DNA of 64,000 nt from Streptomyces resistomycificus (GCF_001514265.1 NZ_KQ948989.1:1056097-1120096); one strand, 5' to 3'. Shown: positions 45,178-58,873, counted from the stretch's first letter. Made by a program: numbers and translations. The notes: generated by a model from the sequence alone, not told the origin.

Positions 45178-47640
45178 TCAGCCCACCCGGATGCCCACGA
45201 TGCACGTGTCGTCGTCCGTGTCCGACCTGCTGTACGTCAGCAGACGGTCCAGCTGCTGGTCGAGTGTCCGGGGCGCCGCCCGAGCGGTGGTCAGAAGGTG
45301 CCGCAGCGACTCCTCCACGGACCGGTCCCGGCGTTCGATCAGACCGTCGGTGTACATCAACAGGGTGTCGCCGGGCTCCAGTTGGAGTTCGGCCTCCTCG
45401 TACGACGCCTCGGGAACGGCGCCGAGCAGTATGCCCTTCACCAAGGGCAGCGGCGCGGCCTCCGCGTCCCGCACGAGTACCGGCGGCAGATGGCCACCGC
45501 GGGCCCAGCGCAGGGTGTGCCGGGCGGGGTCGTACAGGCCGCAGACCGCCGTGGCGGTGACGGCACCGGTGAGGTGGTGCGCCACGATGTTGAGCCACGA
45601 CAGCAGCTGGCCCGGCCCGGCGCCGGTGACGGCCAGCCCACGCAGCGCGTTGCGCAGCACGACCATGCTGGTGGCGGCCTCTATCCCGTGCCCCGCCACG
45701 TCACCGACGCACACCAGCACCATCCCGGACGGCAGCACCACGGCGTCGTACCAGTCGCCGCCCACCAGCTGTTCGGTCTCGGCGGGCCGGTAACGCACGG
45801 CCACCTGGAGGTCGGGGACCTGGAGCGGGGCCTGTGCGGGCGGCATGATGGCGTGCTGCAGCTGCAGGGTCAGCCGGTTGCGCTCGGTTGCCTGCTGCTC
45901 GGTGTGCGCGAGCTGGTCGCGCGTGGCCGCCAGCGCGACCTCGGTCCAGTGCTGGGCGGAGATGTCCTGGTAGGCCCCCCGGACGGCGAACAGCCGGCCG
46001 TCCGTGTCGAGCACCGGCTCGGCGACCACCCGGATGTGGCGGGTCACCCCGTCGGGCCGCTGCAACCTGAACGCCGTCGACGCGGAACGCCGTTGGTGCA
46101 GCACCGTCCGCAGGAACCGGCGGATGGCCACGGTGTCGTCGGGATGGGCGTGGGCCGGCAGCTCCTCCAGCGGCACCGGGGTGCTCGACGGGGAGCGGCC
46201 GTACAGGTCGAAGAGCTGGCCGTTCCAGGTGATCTCGGCGGTCAGCAGGTTCTCCTCGAAGCCGCCGATCCGTCCGAGCCGCTGGGCGTTCTGCAACAGG
46301 CTCGCCAGCCGCGCGGTCTCGTCCTCGATCCGCCACAGCAGCAGGACGCCGCTTCCGTGCCGGCTGATGCTGATGTCGGCGACCGCCGAGAGCGGGACCT
46401 GGTCGACCAGGGCGGTGAGGTTCATCCGCTGCGCGCGGAAGGGCTCGCCGGTCGCGTGGACCCGCTCGACGCGCTGGAACAGCTCGCTGTCCCCGGCGGC
46501 CATCGGGTAGGCCTCCAGCAGCAGGGCGCCGTTGATGACGGCACGGGGCCGGCCCGCGGGATCGAGGAACCGGCCGTTCACATGCTGGATGCGGAAGTCC
46601 ACCAGATGGCCGGAGTCGTCGAGGTGCGGCACCAGGACCAGGGCGGGGTCGTGCAGCCCGTCGGCCAGGTCCATCAACTCCGCCGCGTCCGGCATGACAC
46701 GGGGGTCCGACACCGAGCCCTGGCGCAGTGTGTACGTCTCCAGCGTGTGGGCGCACAGCTCGGCCAGGGCCTCCAGCTGGCGGGCGATCCGCGCCGGCTG
46801 GGGATCCGTGGGAGTGGGCCACACGATCTCCAGCACACCGTGCACGCGCCCACCGGTACCGGCGGGCAGCGCGGCCCGGCCGCCGTCCGGATGCTGGTGC
46901 CGGCCGATGCTGGGCAGACCGGTCGCGGCGAGGGACGTGATCCACTGACCGTCGCGCTCGGTGAGCCCGCGCCGCGCCACCGTGACCACGTCCGGCGGCA
47001 CGTAGCGCCAGCGCGCCGCCTCGACCGGGGAGAACCCGGCGCTGCCCGCCAGGGTGAGGGAGCCGTCCGGGCCCGCCGCCCAGATGGCGACGGCCACCGC
47101 CCCCAGGGGCAGCAGGGCCTGCTGCAACAGGGAGTCCGCCACGGCCTGGGTGTCGTCCGCGGCCAGCGCACCGCTCTCGGCGGCCCGCAGCCGTACGGCC
47201 GCCGAGTCGACCACCGGTTCCGCGGTCTCCGACGTGGCGGCGAGGAAGGCGTCGGTGACCTCCGACATCCGGTCCCGGGCGGCCTGGTTGATGACCTCGA
47301 CGGCCAGCTCCAGGGGTGTCACCTTGGCCTGCTCGGCCAGCTCCATGAGCTGGCGGGCGGCCTGTGCGGGGCCGCACTGCAGACGTTCCACGAGGACGCC
47401 CTTGGCGAGTTCGACCAGGGCGCGTCCCTCGGCCTCCGCCTGCGCCGCCCGCACCTCGCGGCGCAACCGCTCGACGGTGGCGGCCAGCCGGCCGACGGGA
47501 GACGCGGACGGGGCGGACCGGTCGGGGGCGGGCCCGTCGTCGGTCGGGTCCGCGGGGGATTCGGAACGAACCGGGGGAGAGGCGGGCGCGGGCGGTGCCT
47601 CTCCTTCGCCGGAATCGTGCGGTTGCTCGGAGATGCTCAC
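45178..47640 (-). CDS. ANTAR-GAF-PAS-PP2C (SpoIIE) phosphatase
   Basis: 820 residues. Acidic, Pro-rich leader (1-50), then an ANTAR domain (about 55-115: VERLRREVRAAQAEAEGRAL, LAKGVLVERLQCGPAQAA), GAF (about 145-305), two PAS regions (about 330-560) and PP2C (about 600-820: GGDWYDAVVLPSG, GDVAGHGIEA, YTDGLIERR, DDDTCIVG). An ANTAR domain is normally an RNA-binding antiterminator module at protein C-termini, so its place at the N-terminus of a phosphatase is unusual. Start GTG 47640; the hybrid kinase ends 91 bp upstream. Confidence 0.9.
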   Translation of the reverse strand: MSISEQPHDSGEGEAPPAPASPPVRSESPADPTDDGPAPDRSAPSASPVGRLAATVERLRREVRAAQAEAEGRALVELAKGVLVERLQCGPAQAARQLMELAEQAKVTPLELAVEVINQAARDRMSEVTDAFLAATSETAEPVVDSAAVRLRAAESGALAADDTQAVADSLLQQALLPLGAVAVAIWAAGPDGSLTLAGSAGFSPVEAARWRYVPPDVVTVARRGLTERDGQWITSLAATGLPSIGRHQHPDGGRAALPAGTGGRVHGVLEIVWPTPTDPQPARIARQLEALAELCAHTLETYTLRQGSVSDPRVMPDAAELMDLADGLHDPALVLVPHLDDSGHLVDFRIQHVNGRFLDPAGRPRAVINGALLLEAYPMAAGDSELFQRVERVHATGEPFRAQRMNLTALVDQVPLSAVADISISRHGSGVLLLWRIEDETARLASLLQNAQRLGRIGGFEENLLTAEITWNGQLFDLYGRSPSSTPVPLEELPAHAHPDDTVAIRRFLRTVLHQRRSASTAFRLQRPDGVTRHIRVVAEPVLDTDGRLFAVRGAYQDISAQHWTEVALAATRDQLAHTEQQATERNRLTLQLQHAIMPPAQAPLQVPDLQVAVRYRPAETEQLVGGDWYDAVVLPSGMVLVCVGDVAGHGIEAATSMVVLRNALRGLAVTGAGPGQLLSWLNIVAHHLTGAVTATAVCGLYDPARHTLRWARGGHLPPVLVRDAEAAPLPLVKGILLGAVPEASYEEAELQLEPGDTLLMYTDGLIERRDRSVEESLRHLLTTARAAPRTLDQQLDRLLTYSRSDTDDDTCIVGIRVG

Positions 47641-47731
47641 GGTGCGAAGGCTCCTAGGCCGTCGGGCGCTGGGGCGCGGAAGAGGGGACGCGGGCCCGGC
47701 CGGCGGGAGCGCCGGGCGGGCGTCGGCGGTC

Positions 47732-52018
<4,287 letters not shown>

Positions 52019-52228
52019 GCGTACCCTCGTTCCGCTCCCCAGGAGCCCTCGCGGCGAGGACTCGGAACCAAGTCGGGCCGTCCGGCGGCCCCGCAAGTCG
52101 TGCGTGCGTTTCCGCAGTTCACGGATCTGCGCGATGAGAAAGACGACGCAGGCTAACCCAGGTGTCGAGCGGCTCACAAAGCGTCGGGGCAACTTCTGCC
52201 CCACGCGTGAAAAGCAGGTGCGGGACGT

Positions 52229-52253
52229 GCATGCGTGGGCTCGACGAGGGTAC
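52229..52253 (+). promoter_or_regulatory. SigB-type promoter candidates in the kinase-PRC intergenic region
   Basis: In the 453-bp gap 52019-52471 a GCAT-N15-GGGTAC motif lies at 52229-52253, with a full consensus -10, and a second, GAGT-N15-GGGTAA, at 52367-52391. Both face the PRC-barrel gene at 52472. A short GGGAA-CAGT-TTCCC palindrome follows the first. Nothing else is evident in the gap. Confidence 0.4.
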
Positions 52254-52471
52254 TGGGAACAGTTTCCCCTAGTGCTGTCCCTCTTCCGGCCCAGAAGATC
52301 GATTTCCGGCCGAGAGGGTCGGTCGGTGGCCCGGAGGCGGTGCTGCTCGTTGTGACGCGATGCGCAGAGTGCGAACGCGGTCGGAGGGTAACCGCTGCTG
52401 TGGAGCGAGCGGGCGCGCCACCGGGCCGCCGGCTCGTCAACCGTTCGTCGGCTCGGGGAGGAAGGAGCGGT

Positions 52472-52843
52472 GTGGCCATCGAGGGAATCTGGTCGTACGC
52501 ACCGGACAGCGGTCATGTGGAGGGACAGGAGCTCACGGGTTACACGGTGGCGGCGACCGACGGCACGATCGGGCATGTGGACCGGCAGGCCGACCACTTC
52601 GGGATGCGGCACCTGGTCGTCGACACCGGCGTGTGGATCTTCGGCCGGAGCGTTCTGGTTCCGGTCGGCGTCATGACGGCCGTCGACACCGCGGAGCGGA
52701 AGATAGCCCTGTCCTGCACGCGGGGCGAGGTGAAGGCCGCGCCCCGGTTCCGGACGGACAGCGAAACCATGGACCGCGTGTACCTGGCGAGCGTCGGCGA
52801 GTATTACCATCGGCTCCCGCCGCGCGAGCCGACCACCACCTGA
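52472..52843 (+). CDS. PRC-barrel domain protein
   Basis: 123 residues, one PRC-barrel (GQELTGYTVAATDGTIGHVD, GMRHLVVDTGVWIFGRSVLV, PVGVMTAVDTAERKI). GTG at 52472 with GGAAGGAG 4 bp ahead. PRC-barrel proteins in actinobacteria are often stress-induced and membrane- or polyphosphate-related. Candidate SigB-type promoters precede it. Confidence 0.85.
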   Translation: MAIEGIWSYAPDSGHVEGQELTGYTVAATDGTIGHVDRQADHFGMRHLVVDTGVWIFGRSVLVPVGVMTAVDTAERKIALSCTRGEVKAAPRFRTDSETMDRVYLASVGEYYHRLPPREPTTT

Positions 52844-52917
52844 GGGGACCGTACGCGCGGCGCGCCGAGGGCAGTGGCCGCCGAAGCCCCGGGCACCCGT
52901 CGCCGGACTGACCGGCG

Positions 52918-52939
52918 GCGGCCGCCCGCAGGCGGCCGC
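52918..52939 (+). terminator. Hairpin after the PRC-barrel gene
   Basis: GCGGCCGCC (52918-52926) and GGCGGCCGC (52931-52939) are complementary around a 4-nt loop, 75 bp past the stop. No T-tract. Confidence 0.45.
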
Positions 52940-52991
52940 ACTGATTGCGCCAGAGACGGGAGAGGCTGATCGAGGTGACAGGAACGGCGGG

Positions 52992-53492
52992 ATGCCTCGT
53001 CCTGGTCGACGGTTCCGGGACCGCGACAAAGGCGCCACGGGCGGTGACGCCGACGTGAGGGCCCCGGAGCGCGCACACGACGGGATGCGGGCGCAGTCCC
53101 GGGTGACGACCGCCGCGGAGGCACGTGCGTACGCGAAGTCAGTGGTGCGCGACGGCTGGGGCTCGGGCTCCCGCGCCGCGCGGGAGGAAGACGTCATCGA
53201 CCTGCTGCTGGTCGTCTCGGAACTGGTGACCAACGCCATCCGGCACGGTGACGGACTGGCGGGTTTCGACGTAGTGCCCGCTCCCGGCGGGGTCCGGCTC
53301 GCTGTGCACGACAACAGTGAGGTCGTGCCCGACGTGGCCTACGGACCCGGTGTCCTGCCGGTCGGCCACCACGGCAACGGCTACGGCTGGCCACTGATCA
53401 TTCGTCTCGCCCGCGAGATCGCCGTCGAACTGCGTCCCGGGGGCGGCAAGACGGTCAGCGTGTTCGTGCCGTTGCGCGAGGCGCCCGCCTGA
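52992..53492 (+). CDS. RsbW-like ATP-binding protein
   Basis: 166 residues with a GHKL domain: LLLVVSELVTNAIRHGDGL, VHDNSEVVPDV, NGYGWPLIIRLAREIAV. Starting at ATG 52992 gives an Arg-rich leader; GTG at 53055 is a possible alternative. Single-domain anti-sigma-type kinase, partner unknown. Confidence 0.82.
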   Translation: MPRPGRRFRDRDKGATGGDADVRAPERAHDGMRAQSRVTTAAEARAYAKSVVRDGWGSGSRAAREEDVIDLLLVVSELVTNAIRHGDGLAGFDVVPAPGGVRLAVHDNSEVVPDVAYGPGVLPVGHHGNGYGWPLIIRLAREIAVELRPGGGKTVSVFVPLREAPA

Positions 53493-53528
53493 GATCCCCT
53501 TCCTCCAGGTCTGCCGGTCTCACCGGTC

Positions 53529-53963
53529 TCACCAGGGGAGGAAGACGTGGATCTCCTTGCCGCTGTCGTTGGTCAGGACGCTGACCTGGTCGCACAGCGT
53601 GTGGATCAGGTGCCAGCCGATGCCCCCGCCACCCTGGCTGGGGTGGAACGGGCGGGGCGCCGGCGGTGTGGTGTTGGTGTCCCTCATGACCACGTGGACG
53701 CCGTCGAAGGTGCGGCGCATGGACAGCTCGAAAGGTCCCGGAGCGTATTGCACGGCGTTGGCGGCGAGTTCCGTGACGACCAGCAGTATGTCGTCCCAGT
53801 ACTCCGGTGCGGCCGGTGGCGAGGTACTCGCCAGCGCAAGGAGAAATTTCTCCGCTTCAAGGCGCGCACCCGTCACGTTGCGCAGCTCGCCCGAAAAGCG
53901 GCTGCTGCGGCTCGGGATCTCCTTGGAAGTCAGTGTGTCGTCCCTCTGTGGCTCGGTTGACAT
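53529..53963 (-). CDS. RsbW-like ATP-binding protein
   Basis: 144 residues: LLVVTELAANAVQYAPGPF, MRDTNTTPPAPRPFHPSQGG and GGIGWHLIHTLCDQVSVLT. G-box and N-box present. Convergent with the preceding ATPase gene (36 bp apart). Third free-standing GHKL ATPase of the region. Confidence 0.85.
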   Translation of the reverse strand: MSTEPQRDDTLTSKEIPSRSSRFSGELRNVTGARLEAEKFLLALASTSPPAAPEYWDDILLVVTELAANAVQYAPGPFELSMRRTFDGVHVVMRDTNTTPPAPRPFHPSQGGGGIGWHLIHTLCDQVSVLTNDSGKEIHVFLPW

Positions 53964-54160
53964 CTCGCCTTCCCGGCCCCGTCATCAGCAGGGCAGTAGT
54001 GCTTTCCCTTACACCCCCCACGGTCTGCGAGTTCCCAGGCGAACAGAGCCTACGCGCCTGCGCGGGATCGGACGGGGCGGACTCTGTGACGTTCCTGTGC
54101 CTGCCGCCGCGGATCGGGGGCAGAGGGACTTCGTAGGAGAATACGAACGGAGGGTGACCC

Positions 54161-54337
54161 GTGCTCGCCATAGCTGCGGCAGTCCTGTTCTTCATCGCGT
54201 TCCTGATCAACGCGGCCGAGATCTCGACCAACGATGTCTTCACGTCGACCAACGTCATGCTCCTCGGCCTGATGGTGCTGGCCCTGCAGCTCGCGGGCGT
54301 GGGCAGTTCCTGGGCAACTCGCGGTCGTCGACGCTGA
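54161..54337 (+). CDS. Small membrane protein
   Basis: 58 residues from GTG 54161 (GGAGGG before it): two hydrophobic helices (LAIAAAVLFFIAFLINAAE and VMLLGLMVLALQLAGV) with a polar turn and a basic end. It is too short for a routine gene call. Similar two-helix small proteins are frequent in Streptomyces. Confidence 0.7.
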   Translation: MLAIAAAVLFFIAFLINAAEISTNDVFTSTNVMLLGLMVLALQLAGVGSSWATRGRRR

Positions 54338-54350
54338 CGCACCGCCCGGG

Positions 54351-54776
54351 CTACGCGGCCGCCCTGACGGCGCAGGCCTCGGGATCGTGCACCGCTCCGC
54401 GGGACTCCCAGCCCCGCAGACAGCACGCGGTGTGCAGTTCTCGCCAGGCTCGCGCCACTTGGGCGGCCGTGCCGTCCGCGCGGACACAGTCGGGGTGGTG
54501 GTCGGCGCCCTCGAAGCCGCGCCAGAAGTCACAGCAGGGCCGGGGCGGCGACCACCGGGGCCGCACGCCCAGCGCGGCCTGCCGGGCGAGGCGATGCGCC
54601 TCCACCACCCGGCTGTGGGCCCGCGCCTCCCGCGCCGCGGCGGCCGCGAGTCCGAGGGCGGTGAGCAGGAGAGTCGCCGCCGGCACCCAGTGCGGACCGT
54701 CGGCGCACCGAGCACCGCCGATGCCGGCGAGGAGGGCCCCGGCGGCGCACACGTTTCTGACACGACGGTGGTTCAT
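54351..54776 (-). CDS. Hypothetical protein with N-terminal membrane segment
   Basis: 141 residues from ATG 54776 (GGGGAG upstream): hydrophobic helix in residues 10-45, then a Cys-rich region (CADG, PCCDFW, CVRAD, TACCLRG, PEACAV). Cys pairs could bind metal or form disulfides. I do not recognise the family. Confidence 0.6.
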   Translation of the reverse strand: MNHRRVRNVCAAGALLAGIGGARCADGPHWVPAATLLLTALGLAAAAAREARAHSRVVEAHRLARQAALGVRPRWSPPRPCCDFWRGFEGADHHPDCVRADGTAAQVARAWRELHTACCLRGWESRGAVHDPEACAVRAAA

Positions 54777-55022
54777 CGGCGGCAACTCCCCGTGGGTCGG
54801 CGCGGGCTTCTCACCTGCGTCTACGACGAACCGCGGGATGTAAACCTCCCCTGCCCCGTGTCTGTGCTCACCCGCGGGCCCGCCCCGGGTTCGAACGGCG
54901 CCGGCGACAAGCGGAATTAGGGATTACGGAATTCTTCTGACGTTCCATCAAAAGGCCGGTATGTATGGCGTATCGGAGGGAACTCGCTCGAATATCCAAG
55001 CACCCGAAACCGGGAGAATGTG

Positions 55023-55310
55023 ATGACGAGTTACGGCGGTTCCTCTGCGGCTTCATCCAGGTCACGCACCAACGGTCTGGCCATCGCGAGCCTCATCTGC
55101 GGAATCCTCGGACTGATCTTCTTCAACGTGATTCTCGGTCCGATCGCGATCATCCTGGGCGCCGTGGGAATGCGCCAGGCAGCAGCCAAGGGCGGGGCGG
55201 GAATGGCCAAGGCCGGAATCATTCTCGGCATTGTCGATCTGGTCATCTTCGCGGTGCTGCTCGCGTTGGCCGCGTCGAACGGCGGCTCCAGCTGGTACAT
55301 CGGCGGCTGA
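55023..55310 (+). CDS. DUF4190 membrane protein
   Basis: 95 residues: Ser-rich start, then two helices (NGLAIASLICGILGLIFFNV, AGIILGIVDLVIFAVLLALA) with GMRQAAAKGG between. Matches DUF4190. GGGAGA precedes ATG at 55023. Confidence 0.83.
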   Translation: MTSYGGSSAASSRSRTNGLAIASLICGILGLIFFNVILGPIAIILGAVGMRQAAAKGGAGMAKAGIILGIVDLVIFAVLLALAASNGGSSWYIGG

Positions 55311-55345
55311 CCGAGCACCTGCCCGAACAGCAGACAGGCACCGAG

Positions 55346-55376
55346 AGGGCGCATGCGGATCACGGCATGCGCCCTT
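55346..55376. terminator. Bidirectional hairpin between DUF4190 and acyl-CoA ligase genes
   Basis: AGGGCGCATGC (55346-55356) pairs perfectly with 55365-55375 around an 8-nt loop. It sits between the DUF4190 stop at 55310 (plus) and the acyl-CoA ligase stop at 55434 (minus), so it can end both. Confidence 0.65.
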
Positions 55377-55433
55377 CGGCATGGCCAGGGCAGGCCCGAC
55401 ACTCCGACACTCCGGAAACGCAGGGGGCCGCCG

Positions 55434-57341
55434 TCACCGGAACACGTTGTCCGCCTCGTCCCAGCTCGCCGACTCGTCCACCACGCCCTGCGACCGGCCG
55501 CGGGAGCGCGCCTGGTACATCGCGTCGATCTCCAGCGCGTACGTCTGCACGATCAGGTCCCGGCGCAGCTTCATCGACGGTGTCAGCAGCCCGCTGGCCA
55601 GGTCGAACGGTTCCGCCAGGATGCGGAAGACCCGGATCGACTCCGCGCGTGAGACCGCGCTGTTGGCGGCGGCCACGGCCCGGGTGATCTCCTCCCGCAG
55701 CGCGTTCTCCTCCCGCGCCTCCCGGTTCGGCGCGTCACTGGCCGGCGCCAGGCCCGCCCGCCAGTGCGCGAGGAACTCCGGGTCCAGCGTGATCAGCGCC
55801 CCCACACACGGCCGGTTGTCGCCCACCACGACCGCCTGGTGGATGAGCGGATGCATCCGCAGCCGGTGCTCCAGGCCGGCCGGAGCGACGCTCTTGCCGC
55901 TGTTGGTGATGATGACGTCCTTCTTGCGCCCGGTGATCGTCAGATAGCCCTCGGAGTCCAGCCGCCCGAGGTCCCCCGTGGCGAGCCAGCCGTTGTGCGC
56001 CAGCGCGGCCCGGGTCGCCGCGTCGTCGCCCACGTAGCCCTGGAACACCGACGGGCCGCGTACCAGGATCTCCCCGTCGTCGGCGACCCGGAGGTCCGTG
56101 CCGGGCAGGGCCTGTCCGACGGTGCCGGACTTCTCCCGGCCCAACGGCTGCATCGTGACGCCGCCGCTGGTCTCGGTGAGCCCGTACCCGTCGTGGACGT
56201 AGATGCCGATGCCCTCGTAGAACAGGCTGAGTTCACGGTTGAGGGACGATCCGCCCGAGGTCGCGCGACGGGCCCTGCCGCCGAGGGCACCCCGCAGCTT
56301 GCGGTACACCGTGCGTTCGTACAGGGCGTGTTGGAGGCGCAGGTCGAAACCGGGCCCGGGGCCTTCCCCCAGCCGGTGCCGCTCGCACGCGGCGGCGAAG
56401 TCCCGTGCCGTCTCCGCCGCCCGCTCGAACAGGGCGCCCCGCCCCGCCTGTTGGGCGGTGCGCAGGAAGGTCTTGTAGATCCTCTCGAACACCGACGGCA
56501 CGCCGTAGAAGTAGGTGGGGCGGAACGTGCGCAGCGCAGCGGACAGCGCCTCCGCGCTCAGGTCCGGTTCGTGGGCCATCAGCAGGCCGCCGCGCAGGCA
56601 CATGCCCTGGATCATGAGGCCGTACACGTGGGAGAACGGCAGGAAGGCGAGGACCGACCCCTGCTCCCCGGGCGGTGCGGCCGTGTGTCCCCACCCCTCC
56701 AGCAGCGTGTCGCAGGGGCTCGCCAGGCCGCGGTGGCTGAGCGCGCAGCCGAGCGGACGGCCGGTGGTGCCGGAGGTGTAGGCGACGACGGCGGTGGAGT
56801 CCGGGAGCACGATGCGGCGCAGCGACTCCACCGTGGCGAGCGGGATGAACTCGCCCCGCTGCACCAGCTGCGCGAGAGCGCCGGCGTCCAGCTGCCAGAC
56901 GTGGCGCAACCGCGGCAGGGCCGCGCAGACGGAGCCCACCGTCATCACGGCCTGTTCGTCCTCGACGACGACGGCCACGCAGCCGGCGTCCCGCAGCATC
57001 CACTCCACCTGGTCGCGCGACGACGTCGGGTGAATGGGCACCACCTCGGCGCCCACCGCCCACAGGGCGAGGCCCAGGACGGTCCACTCGTACCGGGTAC
57101 GCGCCATGATCGCCACGCGGTGCCCCGGCGAGATCCCGGACGCGACCAGCCCCTTGGCCACGTCCATCACCTCGTCCCGCAGCTCCACCGCGGTCACCTC
57201 CTCCCAGTCGGCGGGGGAGACGTCCGAGCGGCGGGCGATCACGGGCTGGGTGGGGTTGCGGGCGGCCGTGTCGAAGACGCTGTCGGCGAGCCCGCCGGTC
57301 AGGTGCGAGGTGGCCGGGGGAGCGAGGGCGAAGTCGCGCAT
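55434..57341 (-). CDS. Long-chain fatty-acid-CoA ligase (FadD15-like)
   Basis: 635 residues, ANL-superfamily: P-loop YTSGTTGRPLGCALSHRG, YGLTETSGGVT, GWLATGDLGRLDSEGYL, TGRKKDVIIT and a catalytic-Lys region LTPSMKLRRDL. In most members the P-loop ends PKG; here it reads PLG. It is the largest FadD15/Faa-type form and probably acts on long-chain fatty acids. AGGAG is upstream of ATG 57341. Confidence 0.88.
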   Translation of the reverse strand: MRDFALAPPATSHLTGGLADSVFDTAARNPTQPVIARRSDVSPADWEEVTAVELRDEVMDVAKGLVASGISPGHRVAIMARTRYEWTVLGLALWAVGAEVVPIHPTSSRDQVEWMLRDAGCVAVVVEDEQAVMTVGSVCAALPRLRHVWQLDAGALAQLVQRGEFIPLATVESLRRIVLPDSTAVVAYTSGTTGRPLGCALSHRGLASPCDTLLEGWGHTAAPPGEQGSVLAFLPFSHVYGLMIQGMCLRGGLLMAHEPDLSAEALSAALRTFRPTYFYGVPSVFERIYKTFLRTAQQAGRGALFERAAETARDFAAACERHRLGEGPGPGFDLRLQHALYERTVYRKLRGALGGRARRATSGGSSLNRELSLFYEGIGIYVHDGYGLTETSGGVTMQPLGREKSGTVGQALPGTDLRVADDGEILVRGPSVFQGYVGDDAATRAALAHNGWLATGDLGRLDSEGYLTITGRKKDVIITNSGKSVAPAGLEHRLRMHPLIHQAVVVGDNRPCVGALITLDPEFLAHWRAGLAPASDAPNREAREENALREEITRAVAAANSAVSRAESIRVFRILAEPFDLASGLLTPSMKLRRDLIVQTYALEIDAMYQARSRGRSQGVVDESASWDEADNVFR

Positions 57342-57495
57342 GCGCTGCTCCTGATGTGTACGGGGTGTGACTCCGCCGACGAGTACGGTTATCTGCGGCC
57401 GCTCGAATCTAGCCCAGGCGAGGGCGTCCGGTGCCGGGATCGGAGAACTGGCCCGCCCGCCGATGATCTCGGCGGGTTCGGGGGACTCGGAGGGC

Positions 57496-57720
57496 ATGAG
57501 TTACACGAACCCAGATCCCGATCCCGAACACACCACCGGACTCGAACCGGGCGGCGGTGTCCCCCCGGGCGAGTCTCCGCCCGCCGAGAGCAGCATGCCC
57601 GAGGCGGGCCCGAGAGATACGACCAAGGGCTGGGCCAAGGCGCCGCTGGTGCTGATCCTCGGCCTCGCCATCCTGATCGCGGCCTTCTTCCTCGCCTACG
57701 CCATCACCCTGATGGTGTGA
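57496..57720 (+). CDS. DUF6480 small membrane protein
   Basis: 74 residues from ATG 57496 (GGAGGGC ahead): SYTNPDPDPEHTTGLEPGGG and VPPGESPPAESSMPEAGPR, then one C-terminal helix (LVLILGLAILIAAFFLAYA). This is the DUF6480 pattern. Divergent from the acyl-CoA ligase. Confidence 0.83.
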   Translation: MSYTNPDPDPEHTTGLEPGGGVPPGESPPAESSMPEAGPRDTTKGWAKAPLVLILGLAILIAAFFLAYAITLMV

Positions 57721-57784
57721 GGAGGGGCCGGTGAAGCGGTCCGGAACCACGGACCGAGCGAGCCCCCCCCCGCACCCGGAGGGC

Positions 57785-58873
57785 TCACGCCTGGGTGATG
57801 CGCGCGCACTCGGTGACCACGTCCCTCAGGCTGCCGGTCCGTTCCAGCAACGCGCGCTGCACTCCGGCGCCGCTGCCGGTGCGCAGCAGTTCGGCGCACA
57901 TCTCGTGGGCGCGGTCGTAGTCGCCGGTCTCGGTGAGGGCGTCCCCGACGTGGTCGAGCAGTGCCCGCACCACCGTCTCGGCCGGCATGCGATGCATGGT
58001 GACGGGGTGGAGCAGTTCCTCGGTCAGCCCGGACCGGGCGGCACGCCAGGCGGCCAGCCTGAGCAGGCTCACGCTGTGCCCCTCCGCTTCCCGGCCCGCC
58101 CGCCACTCACGCGCAGCGGTCTCCACGAGACCGCGGGCGAGGGCGGCGATCAGCACCGGCGTGCCGGCGTGCAGACAGACGTCCGAGACACGGATCTCCA
58201 CCGTGGGGTAGTTCCTGGACAGCCGGGCGTCGAAGTAGATCATCCCCTCGTCGAGGATCACCCCGGTGGCCACCATGTCCGCGACCCGGCGGTGATAACG
58301 CTCGGCCGAGCGGAACCGCTCGGTCGGGCCGGCCGACGGCCACCGCTGCCACACCCGGCTGCGATAGCTGCTGTAGCGGGTGTCCTTGCCCTGCCAGAAA
58401 GGGGAGTTGGCGCTCAGCGCGGCCAGGACCGTCAGCCAGGGCTGGATCCGGTCGATAACCGCGACGCCCTCCTCGTCGGACTCCACCGACACATGCACAT
58501 GACAGCCCATGACGAGCTGTTCCCTGGTGGCGATCCCGTACTGCTCCTCCATCCACCGGTACCGGCGCCCCATCCCCACGGAGGGGCTGACGGGCAGCGG
58601 GGACGTCGCCAGCGCGGCGACGGTGCAGCCGATCTCCCCGGCGTGCCGGGCTGCCTCCTTGCGGCAGCGGACGATCTCCGAACGCAGCTCCTCCATGCCC
58701 GACTGCGGATGCGTCGCGAACTCGAGCATCTGGTTGTGCAGTTCCTTCTCGAAGACGTCCTGATCGGCGTCGTCCTGCGCGACGCGCGCGAGAACCGCGG
58801 CGGACAGCGCCTGAGGTTCACCGGTCTCCGGGTCGACCAGGAGGAGTTCCTCCTCCACTCCGACGGTGCGCAC
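57785..58873 (-). CDS. Carboxylate-amine/glutamate-cysteine ligase (YbdK/EgtA-type)
   Basis: 362 residues: VGVEEELLLVDPETGEPQ at the start, then CHVHVSVESDEEGVAVIDR, SPFWQGKDTRYSSYRSRVW and DARLSRNYPTVEIRVSDVCL. This is the GCS2 family. Actinobacterial members may make gamma-Glu-Cys for ergothioneine or act on other acids. Start GTG 58873 with GAAAGG upstream; a frame to 58948 is rejected. Confidence 0.88.
   Translation of the reverse strand: MRTVGVEEELLLVDPETGEPQALSAAVLARVAQDDADQDVFEKELHNQMLEFATHPQSGMEELRSEIVRCRKEAARHAGEIGCTVAALATSPLPVSPSVGMGRRYRWMEEQYGIATREQLVMGCHVHVSVESDEEGVAVIDRIQPWLTVLAALSANSPFWQGKDTRYSSYRSRVWQRWPSAGPTERFRSAERYHRRVADMVATGVILDEGMIYFDARLSRNYPTVEIRVSDVCLHAGTPVLIAALARGLVETAAREWRAGREAEGHSVSLLRLAAWRAARSGLTEELLHPVTMHRMPAETVVRALLDHVGDALTETGDYDRAHEMCAELLRTGSGAGVQRALLERTGSLRDVVTECARITQA

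Noticed and set aside
52019..53314. Upstream extension of the poly-HAMP kinase frame
   Set aside because: Residues are Arg/Pro rich, cross the PRC-barrel and ATPase genes, and a proper ATG with ribosome site stands at 52018.
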